Part shown: positions 53,626 to 62,362 of the stretch, piece after piece
How the letters are laid out: each line of letters starts with the position of its first letter
Position numbering within the stretch: the first letter of the stretch is position 1
Source: M3007 sp031425035
GTDB taxonomy: Bacteria > Bacteroidota > Bacteroidia > Chitinophagales > Saprospiraceae
Length of the DNA stretch: 64,000 nucleotides
Assembly (NCBI GenBank): GCA_031425035.1
Contig: JANPIN010000103.1
Location: forward strand, 1 to 64,000
Direction of reading: 5' to 3'
Made by a program: the position numbers and the translations under genes
Notes under the pieces: generated by a model
Database searches by the model: none
The model's input: the letters and a program-made list of their open reading frames with translations, nothing else
What the model was told of the DNA's origin: nothing

Positions 53626-54276
53626 TTGGTTCGCGTAAAAATCTGTTGTATCAGTAGTGAGGAGGAAGCGCGGTTGGCTGTGCGGGCCGGCGCTTCGGCA
53701 TTGGGGCTCGTGGGCGCCATGCCGAGCGGTCCAGGCATCATCGACGATGCGCTCATTGCGCGTATTGCCAGGCGGGTGCCGCCGCCCATCGCTACGTTTT
53801 TATTAACGAGTGAAACGGACGCGGTGGCGATCATCCGGCACCAGCAACGGGCGGGCACGAATACGGTGCAGATGGTCGATGCTTTGCAAAACGGCAGTTA
53901 TGCGGAAATACGGCAGGCGCTGCCCGGCGTAAAACTGGTGCAGGTCATTCACGTGACTGGCGAAGAATCCCTGGACGAAGCCCAGCGTTTGGCGCCGGAA
54001 GTAGACGCACTGCTGCTGGACAGCGGGAATCCCAATCTGAGCGTAAAAGAACTGGGCGGTACCGGCCGGGTGCATAACTGGACGATCAGTCGCCGCATCT
54101 GCGCCAGCGTGTCGGTGCCGGTGTTCCTGGCCGGTGGTTTGCGGCCCGAAAATGTGCGCGCCGCCATCGAAGCGGTAGAACCTTTCGGCCTGGATTTATG
54201 CAGCGGCGTGCGGACAAACGGGCTACTGGACGAGCGAAAACTGGAGCTGTTTTTTGAGACCATTCACCTGGTCTGA
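53626..54276 (+). CDS. phosphoribosylanthranilate isomerase-like protein
   Basis: A protein of 216 residues with a TTG start at 53626; no ATG or GTG is available nearby. It is a TIM barrel of the TrpF family: VKICCISSEEEARLAVRAG (Cys7 at the general-base position, the usual KICG being KICC), LLLDSG with Asp132 at the general-acid position, GGTGRVHNW, FLAGGLRPENVRAAIE and LDLCSGVRT. It would isomerise phosphoribosylanthranilate in tryptophan synthesis, but no other trp gene is here, so a related sugar-phosphate role is possible. Its stop codon lies inside the first palindromic repeat. Confidence 0.75.
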   Translation: MVRVKICCISSEEEARLAVRAGASALGLVGAMPSGPGIIDDALIARIARRVPPPIATFLLTSETDAVAIIRHQQRAGTNTVQMVDALQNGSYAEIRQALPGVKLVQVIHVTGEESLDEAQRLAPEVDALLLDSGNPNLSVKELGGTGRVHNWTISRRICASVSVPVFLAGGLRPENVRAAIEAVEPFGLDLCSGVRTNGLLDERKLELFFETIHLV

Positions 54277-54398
54277 CGACTCCAAGTCGTCCGACCAGTT
54301 TACCGCCCGCTGGTCTGACGACTCTTAGTCGTCCGACCAGTTCAACCCCAGTTTAACCGGGAGATGAGCGGTCAGACGACTTAGAGTCGTCGGACCGC
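54268..54398. repeat. three REP-like palindromes (GTCTGACGACT family)
   Basis: Three 31-nt palindromes: 54268-54298 (CTGGTCTGACGACTCCAAGT...), 54310-54340 (same with a CTTAG centre) and 54368-54398 (GCGGTCAGACGACTTAGAGT...). Each forms a stem of about 13 bp with a 3-5 nt loop. The first overlaps the trpF-like stop codon and may stabilise or end that mRNA. The outer base pairs differ between copies but remain complementary. Confidence 0.85.
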
Positions 54399-54447
54399 AG
54401 CGCGCATCAAATTGCCTGCTTCGCTCGTTTTCTTTAAAAAATACGCC

Positions 54448-54966
54448 ATGAACAAAAAACTATTTACCGGACGAATCTTTGGCCTGCTGCTGACGATGGT
54501 GATCGGTCAATCGGGTTGTTACACCTTCAAAGGCATTTCGATCGATCCGAACGTGAAGACCTTTGCGGTGCGCAATTTCGAGACCCTGGCCGGTAATGCG
54601 CCACCGACCTTAGGCATTGATTTTGCGGAACGCCTGCGCGATAAAATTCGTTCGGAAACGCCGCTGAAGGCCAAAAATGAAGAGCCAGACGTAGAATTTA
54701 CCGGTAAAATCGTGGATTTCCGGGTCGTTCCGGTAAATCCCAAGCCCGGTGAGGTGGTGGCTTCCAACCGGCTGGAAGTCCGCATCCGGGTGGGTTATAT
54801 CAACCGGCTGGATGAAAAGAAAGGCTGGCCATCCGAAAAGGATTTCAGCCATTTCGCTGATTTCGGCAGTGAGCAGGACCTTTTGACGGTGCAGGCCGGA
54901 CTGCTGGTGACCATCAACAAACAGCTTCTGGAGGATATTTTCAACGCAGCCTTCAACGACTGGTGA
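54448..54966 (+). CDS. lptE: LPS-assembly lipoprotein LptE
   Basis: A protein of 172 residues from the ATG at 54448 (MNKKLFTGRIFGLLLTMVIG), lipobox QSGC. The mature start CYTFKGISIDPNVKTFAVRNF is typical of Bacteroidota LptE, followed by FAERLRDKIRSETPLK. It helps LptD insert lipopolysaccharide into the outer membrane. The gene order lptE - TPR-like - secG is common in this phylum and supports the call. Confidence 0.88.
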   Translation: MNKKLFTGRIFGLLLTMVIGQSGCYTFKGISIDPNVKTFAVRNFETLAGNAPPTLGIDFAERLRDKIRSETPLKAKNEEPDVEFTGKIVDFRVVPVNPKPGEVVASNRLEVRIRVGYINRLDEKKGWPSEKDFSHFADFGSEQDLLTVQAGLLVTINKQLLEDIFNAAFNDW

Positions 54967-55118
54967 ACGACAAATTTTCTGGTCAAATTTTTAAATTTCC
55001 GGAAAGAGTAACATCTTTGGCCTTTGACAACCAACCGGTTAGGCATTTTTGCAGGATAATCGGGTCATCCCAAAAAGTAGCCGTCGCGACGGCGGCTATA
55101 TAAAATTCATCTTGCCGC

Positions 55119-56123
55119 ATGACGCAAGAGCGTTTTCTCAAACTGCTGGATAACCCGGCCTTACTTACGACCATCTCTTACGAAGAGTTGAAGACGCTGG
55201 CTTTGGCGTATCCCTACGCGCATAATCTGCGCAGTTTACTCGCTATCAAGGCCCAGCAAAGCAATCACCCGGAGGCATCCCGGACCCTGGCGGCGGCGGC
55301 GGCAAACAGCCTCGACCGCACCCGTTTGTTTATGCTGGTCGCACCGAAAATAGTAGCGCCCCAGCGTCTGGAAGCGATCCGGGAAGAAGTGCTGGAACTC
55401 AAACCCATTGAAACCATCAAACGCGAACTGGATGCGCTGTCCCCACTGACCCGGGATGAACGACCTTCCGCTTTGCCCCGCCCATCCCTCCCGGTACCGC
55501 CGCCAGTAGGCAGTAAGCCGCCTGCCACGGATGTTGCGCTGGATTTCAGTCAGGCGATTTCCCTGCCACCCGAACCTGTAGAATCACCCGTTACTGAACC
55601 GGAGCCAGTAGAATTGGAACCGGCTGCCGAATTACCAACGCCGTCCCTGTCAGAACAGGAACCCGCTGTTGAGCCTTCCGTTGCTGCGCCCTTGCCAGAT
55701 GAAGTGGAACTAGCCAATGAATATGAAGAGGTGATGACGGCTTCAGAAACTGAGTCCGAGTTGCCTATTGAACCTGAACCTGTTGCGTATCCGGCGCCGC
55801 AAGCTTTCACTCACTGGATGGAGCAGTTTCAACTGCCCACGCTGGAACCCCGTCCGGCCCGCCCCGCACGTGCAGTTCCGGCCATGGCGCCTGCTACTCA
55901 GCCGTCGGCCAAACCCGAACCCGTAGCTAAAACGGGCATTGCGCACGTGCTGGCCGAGAAAAGCGTGAGTGAGAACAAGGACGTTTTATCCGAAACCCTG
56001 GCCAGAATATATGTGCAGCAGGGGCACCGCGAAAAAGCAATTCAGATGTATCAGCGATTGAGCTTGGCGTTTCCTGAGAAAAGTGCTTACTTTGCCGCCG
56101 AAATTGACAAACTTAAAAATTAG
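55119..56123 (+). CDS. TPR-like protein between lptE and secG
   Basis: A protein of 334 residues, starting at the ATG at 55119. An N-terminal helical part (RFLKLLDNPALLTTISYEEL, SLLAIKAQQSNHPEASRTL) precedes a long Pro/Glu-rich disordered linker (about 110-260). A C-terminal TPR-like pair (LSETLARIYVQQGHREKAIQ, MYQRLSLAFPEKSAYFAAEI) ends the protein. This is a known Bacteroidota neighbour of lptE and secG with unknown role, perhaps a scaffold. The secG start is 6 nt after its stop. Confidence 0.75.
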   Translation: MTQERFLKLLDNPALLTTISYEELKTLALAYPYAHNLRSLLAIKAQQSNHPEASRTLAAAAANSLDRTRLFMLVAPKIVAPQRLEAIREEVLELKPIETIKRELDALSPLTRDERPSALPRPSLPVPPPVGSKPPATDVALDFSQAISLPPEPVESPVTEPEPVELEPAAELPTPSLSEQEPAVEPSVAAPLPDEVELANEYEEVMTASETESELPIEPEPVAYPAPQAFTHWMEQFQLPTLEPRPARPARAVPAMAPATQPSAKPEPVAKTGIAHVLAEKSVSENKDVLSETLARIYVQQGHREKAIQMYQRLSLAFPEKSAYFAAEIDKLKN

Positions 56124-56129
56124 ACAATC

Positions 56130-56399
56130 ATGTTAACCACCCTTGCGGTATTCATTGCCCTCGTCAGCGTCGTATTGATCGTGGCGATTCTGATCCAGAA
56201 TTCGAAAGGCGGGGGTTTGGATGCCTCCTTCGGCGGACAAGCCCAGCAACTCTTCGGCGCTGCACGTTCCACAGATTTTATTGAAAAAGCGACCTGGGTA
56301 CTGGCCGGCACGCTGATGGTACTTTGCGTAGTCGCCGTACTGACCGTTGGTACGGGCGGTGCCGTTACGCCGGACGCTATTCCACTGCAAACGCAATAA
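56130..56399 (+). CDS. secG: preprotein translocase subunit SecG
   Basis: A protein of 89 residues with two membrane helices (about 3-22 and 51-74) joined by the conserved loop ILIQNSKGGGLDASFGGQAQ and LFGAARSTDFIEKATWVLA. SecG supports SecYEG-mediated export. It is the last gene of the lptE - TPR - secG run and is followed by a terminator. Confidence 0.95.
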   Translation: MLTTLAVFIALVSVVLIVAILIQNSKGGGLDASFGGQAQQLFGAARSTDFIEKATWVLAGTLMVLCVVAVLTVGTGGAVTPDAIPLQTQ

Positions 56400-56438
56400 T
56401 TTTTCGGCATTTTTTGCCCACTTAAGTATAAGCCCGAC

Positions 56439-56476
56439 AGCGGCACCTGGTTGAACCGGGTGCCGCTTTCCCGTTT
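56439..56476 (+). terminator. terminator after secG
   Basis: AGCGGCACC (56439-56447) pairs with GGTGCCGCT (56459-56467), extended inward by TGGTT/AACCG, followed by TTTCCCGTTTT. It is 40 nt after the secG stop. Confidence 0.6.
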
Positions 56477-56764
56477 TGGGCCTGGTGCTGCAACCAGTTG
56501 ATAAATACTTTATTTAATTTGAAAATGCAGATTTCTTGCGCTGACAGAGCGCTTTTTGCGGCCGGGTACCTGATACGATATATCATAAAATGTGATCCGG
56601 TCACCAGACATTACCGCCTGGCATCTTTCGGCTATGAAAGGGTTGAATCGGGTCCCCTCATTATATCCTGTCCAGTTTTTACAACTGGCTTTCGAGAAAA
56701 ATTCAACGGTAAATCCATGGGCGGATAAAGAGCCACAACCGTCAGCCACTAATATCGCCGGCCC
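56477..56764. other. gene-free stretch
   Basis: No gene, repeat or clear promoter can be supported here. Short frames on both strands lack coding character. Confidence 0.5.
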
Positions 56765-57583
56765 TTACTGATCAAATCGTTCCAGCTTCATATTCTTGAT
56801 CAGCGCGATCAGTTTTTCCCCATACTTTTTATCCGTGGCGTAGCCGCTTTTGGCCAGTCCGTTGGCCCAGCCGCGATAATCCGAGGCTTCCAGTTTAAAA
56901 AGGGGGGCGTACCGCTTGCTCGTTTTCAGGAACTGGCTATGCGCCCGGAAACTGCCCCAGGCATTCGCGTATTTGATAAAAAAGTCTTTGTGGAAATCAT
57001 CGCCATAGTTGACGCAGTGGCCTTTGGCGCAGTGCTGCGAAACACATTTTACCCCAAAGTGGTTATTGGTCTTATGGGCCAGCGCGCTTTCGCCGGCATC
57101 ACTTTCCAGCAGGCCCTGCGCCAGGATGATGCTGGCCGGCACACCATATTTCTGCATTTCGGCCACGGCGACCGGAGCGAAACGCTCCACGTAGTCCTGG
57201 CATTTACCCAGGCGGCTGCGCACATCGCCGGACGACAGGCTGTGACGGATGGCGTAGGCCGGATCGATGGCCAGGGTGCTGTTGAGCAGGGGACCGGTAG
57301 CGAGTGCCGGGATCGTTTCTTTATCGCTGGTGGCCGTTTTGGGCGCTACTGTGGCGCCGCCGCTCACGTCGAACAGGGACGCGCTGGTACGGCGCGCCAC
57401 CACCTGTTCGTGGCCTTCCGCAGCCATTGGACTGAAGGTGATGGAAATTTTATCGCTCCACACGAAGTAAGTCAGGGCGGTGAGGAGGAGTAATTTCCAG
57501 ATCAGCATCTCATCTGGCGAGGAAGTTGGGTTGGGGGCGGCATTCGCCCGGCTATAGTAAGCGCTGTGCTGGTAGCTGGCCAT
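56765..57583 (-). CDS. glucosaminidase-domain peptidoglycan hydrolase
   Basis: A protein of 272 residues: cytoplasmic tail, one membrane helix at about 28-43 (LIWKLLLLTALTYFVW), a linker, and a C-terminal GH73/FlgJ-like domain (about 130-268) with VPASIILAQGLLESDAGESA (catalytic Glu), NNHFGVKC, YANAWGSFRAHSQFL and a final WANGLAKSGYATDKKYGEK. It would cut the N-acetylglucosaminyl bond of peptidoglycan. Membrane anchoring suggests a role in growth or septation. Confidence 0.88.
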   Translation of the reverse strand: MASYQHSAYYSRANAAPNPTSSPDEMLIWKLLLLTALTYFVWSDKISITFSPMAAEGHEQVVARRTSASLFDVSGGATVAPKTATSDKETIPALATGPLLNSTLAIDPAYAIRHSLSSGDVRSRLGKCQDYVERFAPVAVAEMQKYGVPASIILAQGLLESDAGESALAHKTNNHFGVKCVSQHCAKGHCVNYGDDFHKDFFIKYANAWGSFRAHSQFLKTSKRYAPLFKLEASDYRGWANGLAKSGYATDKKYGEKLIALIKNMKLERFDQ

Positions 57584-57770
57584 GGTGTGTAGAATTTGGT
57601 AGGTAAAACGGACAGGAAAGCGGGAACGGCTCGTTCTCTACCACAAAGTAAAACAAGATGTTTTTTATAAACAACAAAAAGTTTTATAAATAATTTTCCA
57701 CAAATTGTGAATGGACGTGTAAGGATGCTGTTTACTTTAATAAATAATTAATAATGAAGGGAATATAAAT

Positions 57771-57875
57771 ATGCTGAAACTTCGGGCCGTTGTTTTAGGC
57801 TATACAAGCCACCTGGAATATGACTACCGGCGCGGTAACTTTTCATCCTTGTTTTCAAAACATGCGGTCATTTGA
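57771..57875 (+). CDS. possible short ORF, 34 residues
   Basis: ATG at 57771 preceded by GAAGGGAATATAAAT, a Shine-Dalgarno-like stretch at useful distance, and a TGA at 57873. The product (MLKLRAVVLGYTSHLEYDYR and 14 more) is unrecognised. It is the only candidate gene in the gap 57584-58050, which is otherwise AT-rich. It could be a small protein, a gene fragment or chance. Confidence 0.25.
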   Translation: MLKLRAVVLGYTSHLEYDYRRGNFSSLFSKHAVI

Positions 57876-57931
57876 CCATCGATCGATCGGTGTAATGTTT
57901 TCTAACATTTCCTTTTCCAATAAATCATGAT

Positions 57932-57965
57932 TTTGCCCCATTTTGTGCCAGAAAACCTATTTTTG
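57932..57965 (+). promoter_or_regulatory. promoter of the GlcNAc kinase - pfkA unit
   Basis: TTTG (57932-57935), 22 nt, then TATTTTTG (57958-57965), fitting TTTG/TAnnTTTG. The ATG of the kinase lies 86 nt downstream. Confidence 0.45.
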
Positions 57966-58050
57966 CGCCCGACCTTTGCTTCGTGTAATTTTTACAAATA
58001 GTCCCCGCAACCACGCCTCCTTCTTTTATGAAATTATTTCAATCTCACCT

Positions 58051-58902
58051 ATGATCATTATTGCCGACTGCGGCTCTACCAAATGTGATTGGCTGCTGAC
58101 CCAAGGTGGACGCGACCAACAGCTGGAAAATACCATGGGATTCAGTCCGTTCTTTCACACAACAGCGGAAATAACCGGTATTTTAACCACCGAACTATTG
58201 CCTAAAGTCAAGGCGGACGAGGTGACCCACATCTACTTCTACGGTACCGGCGTCCATGACGAGCACCGGGCGGAAATCGTGGCGGCCGCATTACGCGCCG
58301 TGTTTCCCAATGCGGAAATAGAAGTGGAACATGACCTGCTGGCTGCCGCGCGGGCCACTTGTGGACATAGTGCGGGCATTGCCTGCATCCTGGGCACCGG
58401 ATCGAACAGTTGTTACTACGACGGCGTAAGCATCCTGGATAATGTACCTTCCCTGGGCTGGTTGCTGGGCGATGAAGGTAGTGGCACCCACCTGGGTAAG
58501 TCGCTGCTCCGGGCCAAATTCTACCGCGAACTGCCGGCGGACCTCAATGCGGCCTTTGACGAGGCCTATCCGGAGGGTCAGGATGCCATTAAAGATAAGG
58601 TATACGAAAAGGGGGCCAATGCCTATTTGGCTTCTTTTACCCGTTTTCTGGGCGATAACCAACAGCACCCGTATATCCAAAATCTGGTGGCCGGTTGTCT
58701 GAATCAGTTCCTGGACCGGCACGTAGTCAAATACAGTGGCTACCAGAAAGTGCCCATTCACTTTGTCGGTTCGATTGCCCACCATTTTCAGGATGTACTG
58801 GTAAAAAGCATGGAAGAGCGTAAACTGAAAGTTGGCATGATTGTACGCAAACCCATTTATCCGCTGGCTGATTTTCACGTGTATCCGCCGGCTGATCAAT
58901 AA
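58051..58902 (+). CDS. N-acetylglucosamine kinase-like (BadF/BadG family) protein
   Basis: A protein of 283 residues from the ATG at 58051 (MIIIADCGSTKCDWLL), which begins with the phosphate-1 motif of the ASKHA fold. VEHDLLAAARATCG, ACILGTGSNSCYYDG and WLLGDEGSGTHLGKSLL are the further nucleotide and sugar-contact motifs of Bacteroidota GlcNAc kinases. It would phosphorylate amino sugars recovered from peptidoglycan or chitin. It is followed by pfkA after 63 nt, which suggests shared transcription of sugar-phosphate genes. Confidence 0.88.
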   Translation: MIIIADCGSTKCDWLLTQGGRDQQLENTMGFSPFFHTTAEITGILTTELLPKVKADEVTHIYFYGTGVHDEHRAEIVAAALRAVFPNAEIEVEHDLLAAARATCGHSAGIACILGTGSNSCYYDGVSILDNVPSLGWLLGDEGSGTHLGKSLLRAKFYRELPADLNAAFDEAYPEGQDAIKDKVYEKGANAYLASFTRFLGDNQQHPYIQNLVAGCLNQFLDRHVVKYSGYQKVPIHFVGSIAHHFQDVLVKSMEERKLKVGMIVRKPIYPLADFHVYPPADQ

Positions 58903-58965
58903 GGGGGAACCATCCACTCACTAAACGACTTTCCCGACCGGTAGGAGTAAAACTGGTATTAAGGA

Positions 58966-59967
58966 ATGAAAAATACTATGACTAAAGACATCAAACGTAT
59001 TGCCGTATTCACCTCGGGTGGCGACGCACCGGGTATGAATGCCGCAGTACGGGCAATTGTACGGAATGCTTTCAATAATGACCTGCACATTTACGGTATT
59101 ATGCGGGGTTATGAAGGCATGATTGACGGCACGATCAAACGCCTGGAAACCAATGACGTCGGTAATATCATTCACCGCGGAGGTACTATCCTGAAAACTG
59201 CCCGTAGTCAGCGGTTTATGACGCCGGAAGGCCGCAAACAGGCCTATGAGAACCTGATCGATAACGACATCGACGCCCTGATCGCTATTGGTGGCAACGG
59301 TACCTTCACCGGCGCCAACCTGTTCATTCAGGAGTATCCCGACATTCCGATCGTGGGCATTCCCGGTACGATCGACAACGACCTGTACGGCACCGATTTC
59401 ACCATCGGTTTCGATACGGCGGTCAATACGGCGGTACAGGCTGTGGACAAGATCCGCGACACGGCCGACTCGCATAACCGCCTGTTTTTCGTGGAGGTCA
59501 TGGGGCGTCACTCCGGTTTCATCGCGCTGCATACGGCGATTGCGGGCGGCGCGGGCGGCGTACTGATCCCGGAAGAGGAAAGTTCAATCGACGATATTGT
59601 GAAACTGCTGAAACGCGGCGCCAAACGGGCCAAACTGTTCAGTATTGTCATCGTTGCCGAGGGCAACCACATGGGCACGGTATACGACATCGCCAAACAG
59701 GTGGAGGAGAAAGTAACCATTTACGACGATATTAAGGTGACGGTGATCGGTCACCTGCAGCGTGGCGGCTCCCCCTCTTCCTTCGACCGCGTGCTGGCCA
59801 GTATTCTCGGTTTCTCCGCAGTGGAAGGCCTGTTGGCGGGTAAAACCGGCATGATGGTCGGTATTCGCAACAACAACGTGCATTATTCCCCTTTCGCAGA
59901 AGCAATCGGCAAGTTCAAACCCTTGAACAAGGATCTGCTGCGCATGGCGCATATTTTAGCTCAGTAG
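58966..59967 (+). CDS. pfkA: 6-phosphofructokinase
   Basis: A protein of 333 residues (an alternative ATG lies four codons on). VFTSGGDAPGMNAAVRAI is the ATP-site start, GTIDNDLYGTDF holds the catalytic Asp137, and VEVMGRHSG is the fructose-6-phosphate site. The usual GGDGS segment reads AIGGNGTFTGA, so the Mg-binding Asp is Asn111; the Gly after it favours ATP rather than PPi as donor. It commits fructose-6-phosphate to glycolysis. It sits 63 nt after the GlcNAc kinase. Confidence 0.93.
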   Translation: MKNTMTKDIKRIAVFTSGGDAPGMNAAVRAIVRNAFNNDLHIYGIMRGYEGMIDGTIKRLETNDVGNIIHRGGTILKTARSQRFMTPEGRKQAYENLIDNDIDALIAIGGNGTFTGANLFIQEYPDIPIVGIPGTIDNDLYGTDFTIGFDTAVNTAVQAVDKIRDTADSHNRLFFVEVMGRHSGFIALHTAIAGGAGGVLIPEEESSIDDIVKLLKRGAKRAKLFSIVIVAEGNHMGTVYDIAKQVEEKVTIYDDIKVTVIGHLQRGGSPSSFDRVLASILGFSAVEGLLAGKTGMMVGIRNNNVHYSPFAEAIGKFKPLNKDLLRMAHILAQ

Positions 59968-60054
59968 ATGAAATGATAAAGTGATGAAATGATAAAGTGA
60001 TTGGGCAGCGTTGTGCTCTATCATTTCATAATTTCATCACTCTATTACTTCATT
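59967..60054. repeat. 16-bp tandem repeat and inverted copy after pfkA
   Basis: GATGAAATGATAAAGT occurs twice in tandem (59967-59982 and 59983-59998). The complement (ATCATTTCATAATTTCATCAC) follows at about 60020-60041, so the region can form a long hairpin. It lies between the pfkA and lrp stop codons. Confidence 0.7.
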
Positions 60055-60092
60055 AAAAATCGCCCCTGTCCTCGTAAGAGGGCAGGGGCGAT
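60055..60092 (-). terminator. terminator between pfkA and the Lrp gene
   Basis: ATCGCCCCTGTCCTC (60059-60073) pairs perfectly with GAGGGCAGGGGCGAT (60078-60092) around a 4-nt loop. On the minus strand a T-run (complement of 60055-60059) follows, so it ends the Lrp transcript. It may be bidirectional. Confidence 0.85.
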
Positions 60093-60115
60093 GTGTTCAA
60101 GCACCGGACGAGGTC

Positions 60116-60595
60116 TTATTTCTCGTCGTAGTTGAAAGGCAGCACTTTGGCATCCTTTACGGTCGAGAGGGTCATCAACGTTTTCAGGCGTTCGATTTCT
60201 TCGATCTGGCTGATGGTTTTGAACAGCAGCTGCTCATAGGTAGGAATATCGCGGCAAACGATTTTCATCAGGAAATCAGCTTCGCCGGTGATGATATAAC
60301 ATTCCGTCACCTCGTCGATCTTAGAGATCTTTTCGAGGAAGTTGTTCAGGGCATTTTCTTTCTTCCAGGCCAGCGAAACGAGCACGAAAGTTTTCACGTT
60401 CAGACCCATTTGCTGGGGATTCACCTGCGCATGATAGCTTTGGATGATTTCGCTTTGTTCCAGCTTTTTCACGCGTTCCAGCGTGGGGGCAGGGGAGAGG
60501 CCGATCTTTTTCGAAAGATCGAGGTTCGTAATCTTGCTGTTGTCCTGTAGGATTTTCAGGATTTTCAGATCTATTTTATCCAATTTCTCTGACAT
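60116..60595 (-). CDS. Lrp/AsnC family transcriptional regulator
   Basis: A protein of 159 residues from the ATG at 60593-60595 (MSEKLDKIDLKILKILQDN), placed after a promoter with a 20-nt spacer; the longer frame adds 17 residues. The helix-turn-helix is SKKIGLSPAPTLERVKKLEQ. The C-terminal RAM domain (FVLVSLAWKKENALNNFLEK, VTECYIITGEADFLMKIV) binds amino acids. Glutamate dehydrogenase lies upstream on the same strand and may be a target. Confidence 0.9.
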   Translation of the reverse strand: MSEKLDKIDLKILKILQDNSKITNLDLSKKIGLSPAPTLERVKKLEQSEIIQSYHAQVNPQQMGLNVKTFVLVSLAWKKENALNNFLEKISKIDEVTECYIITGEADFLMKIVCRDIPTYEQLLFKTISQIEEIERLKTLMTLSTVKDAKVLPFNYDEK

Positions 60596-60643
60596 GGTAG
60601 GCGAATCGTTATTGAAATTTAATTTTGCTTCAGTTAAGTTGGC

Positions 60644-60674
60644 CAAAGGTAGGGCCTTAAAAAATTATGTACAA
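60644..60674 (-). promoter_or_regulatory. promoter of the Lrp-family gene
   Basis: On the minus strand TTG (60674-60672), 20 nt, TACCTTTG (60651-60644), matching the Bacteroidota consensus. The start codon lies 48 nt downstream. It supports the start at 60595. Confidence 0.55.
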
Positions 60675-60817
60675 GTAAAACAAGGTTAAACCTCCGTATA
60701 TTTTGTTAATAAAGCGTTTTTTGCACATCGCCTATAAAAAAATCTATCTCCTAACAGCGTAATCTACGTTTTCGACAAATATATTTTGGCAAAAAAACGA
60801 GCGGGCGGGTTAAATTG

Positions 60818-60882
60818 AAAAAAGGTTGAACCAACCGGTGTCGGGCAGAAAAATGCCAAACAAAACCTGCTGATTCAACCTT
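60818..60882 (-). terminator. probable terminator of glutamate dehydrogenase
   Basis: AAGGTTGAA (60822-60830) pairs with TTCAACCTT (60874-60882), enclosing a GC-containing inner region. On the minus strand the outer stem is followed by TTTTTTC. The loop is large, so confidence is moderate. The remaining sequence 60675-60817 shows nothing I can name. Confidence 0.45.
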
Positions 60883-60946
60883 ATAGCCGCTTTATTCTTT
60901 TACCAAGACCTTTAAACGGCCTTAACAAGCGGTTTGTAACGCTCCA

Positions 60947-62362
60947 TTATGGGAAAATACCCATCGAAACGTAGTCACTGGCAATTTTCTTGAGCGAGCA
61001 CACAAAAGCGGCGGTACGAACATCCGATACATCCGGATGCTGTTTGAAAGTTTCGCGAATTTGCTGGTAAGCCGTGATCATCGTGTCTTCCAGACCGGAG
61101 TTGACCAGATCGATCTCGGTGCCGCCCCGGGTCAGGAAGTCCCGTTCGCGGTCGCCGATGGATTTGCCGGTGATTTCCGACACCTTATCCAGAATACCAG
61201 TAAAGGCATTGTGCTGGAAACGGTTTTCCAGACGACCGAAACGGTGGTGCGACAGGTTTTTTAGCCATTCAAAATACGACACCGTTACACCGCCCGCATT
61301 GATGTAGAAGTCGGGCACGATGACAATACCTTTTTTCAGCAGGATCGGATCGGCTTCTGCGGCGACCGGACCGTTGGCGGCTTCGGCCAGGATCTTGCAA
61401 TTAATCCGTTCCGCATTGGCGAGGGTAATCTGGTTTTCCAAGGCGGCCGGCACCAGAATATCGCATTCGATCTCGAGAGCGGCCAGGTTGTTGGCCAGCG
61501 TGGTCGTGCCAGGAAAGCCCAGAATAGAGCCGGTCTCCTGACGAAAAACCAGCAGTTTTTCCACGTCGATGCCTTTCTCGCTGTAAATGGAGCCTTCACG
61601 CTCCGCTACACCGATGATTTTCACGTCGCCTTCGCGCTGGCTGATGAGGGCGGTGTTGCTGCCCACATTACCCAGGCCCTGCACGACCATGGTTTTACCG
61701 GCCATCCCTTTGGTCAGGCCGATTTTCTTCATGTCGTCGGCATAGCTCACAATTTCGCGCAAGCCATAGAATACCCCGCGACCGGTGGCTTCGGCGCGAC
61801 CGCGAATACCATTCTGGGTAACGGGTTTGCCGGTGACACAGGCAATGGAGTCAATTTCCCCGTGGCGGAAAGCCTGGTAGGTGTCCATGATCCAGGCCAT
61901 TTCACGGGGTCCGGTACCGTAATCGGGTGCAGGTACATCGATACCTGGACCGATGAAGTTCTTTTTTACCAGCTCGGTGGTGTAGCGCCGCGTGATGTTC
62001 TGCAACTGCTCCACGGTGTACTTGGCCGGATTGATCTTGATGCCGCCTTTTGCGCCGCCAAACGGTACATCGACCAGGGCGCATTTGTAAGACATCAGGG
62101 CCGCGAGGGCCATTACTTCGTCCTGATCCACGCTTTCGGCGTAGCGAATACCGCCTTTCGTGGGCAGCCGGTGGTGGCTATGCTGCACGCGATAGGCTTC
62201 GATCACCTCGTAGTCATTTCCTACGCGCACCGGAAACCGGATCTGCAGGACGAGGTTACAGGCTTTGATTTGTTCCACCAGTCCTTTCGGAATGTCAGTG
62301 AAGGCGGCGGCCTTGTCCACGTAGTTCTCTACGCTCTTAAAAAAACTAATTTGTCCACTCAT
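60947..62362 (-). CDS. glutamate dehydrogenase (Glu/Leu/Phe/Val family)
   Basis: A protein of 471 residues. The N-terminal substrate domain has HRLPTKGGIRYAESVDQDEV and VDVPFGGAKGGIKINP (catalytic Lys in PFGGAKGG), and DVPAPDYGTGPREMAWI. The Rossmann domain has VVQGLGNVGSNTA. It interconverts glutamate and 2-oxoglutarate with NAD(P). Its ATG overlaps the end of the upstream small membrane gene by 17 nt, an unusual link with haem-export genes. The Lrp-family regulator follows. Confidence 0.92.
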   Translation of the reverse strand: MSGQISFFKSVENYVDKAAAFTDIPKGLVEQIKACNLVLQIRFPVRVGNDYEVIEAYRVQHSHHRLPTKGGIRYAESVDQDEVMALAALMSYKCALVDVPFGGAKGGIKINPAKYTVEQLQNITRRYTTELVKKNFIGPGIDVPAPDYGTGPREMAWIMDTYQAFRHGEIDSIACVTGKPVTQNGIRGRAEATGRGVFYGLREIVSYADDMKKIGLTKGMAGKTMVVQGLGNVGSNTALISQREGDVKIIGVAEREGSIYSEKGIDVEKLLVFRQETGSILGFPGTTTLANNLAALEIECDILVPAALENQITLANAERINCKILAEAANGPVAAEADPILLKKGIVIVPDFYINAGGVTVSYFEWLKNLSHHRFGRLENRFQHNAFTGILDKVSEITGKSIGDRERDFLTRGGTEIDLVNSGLEDTMITAYQQIRETFKQHPDVSDVRTAAFVCSLKKIASDYVSMGIFP

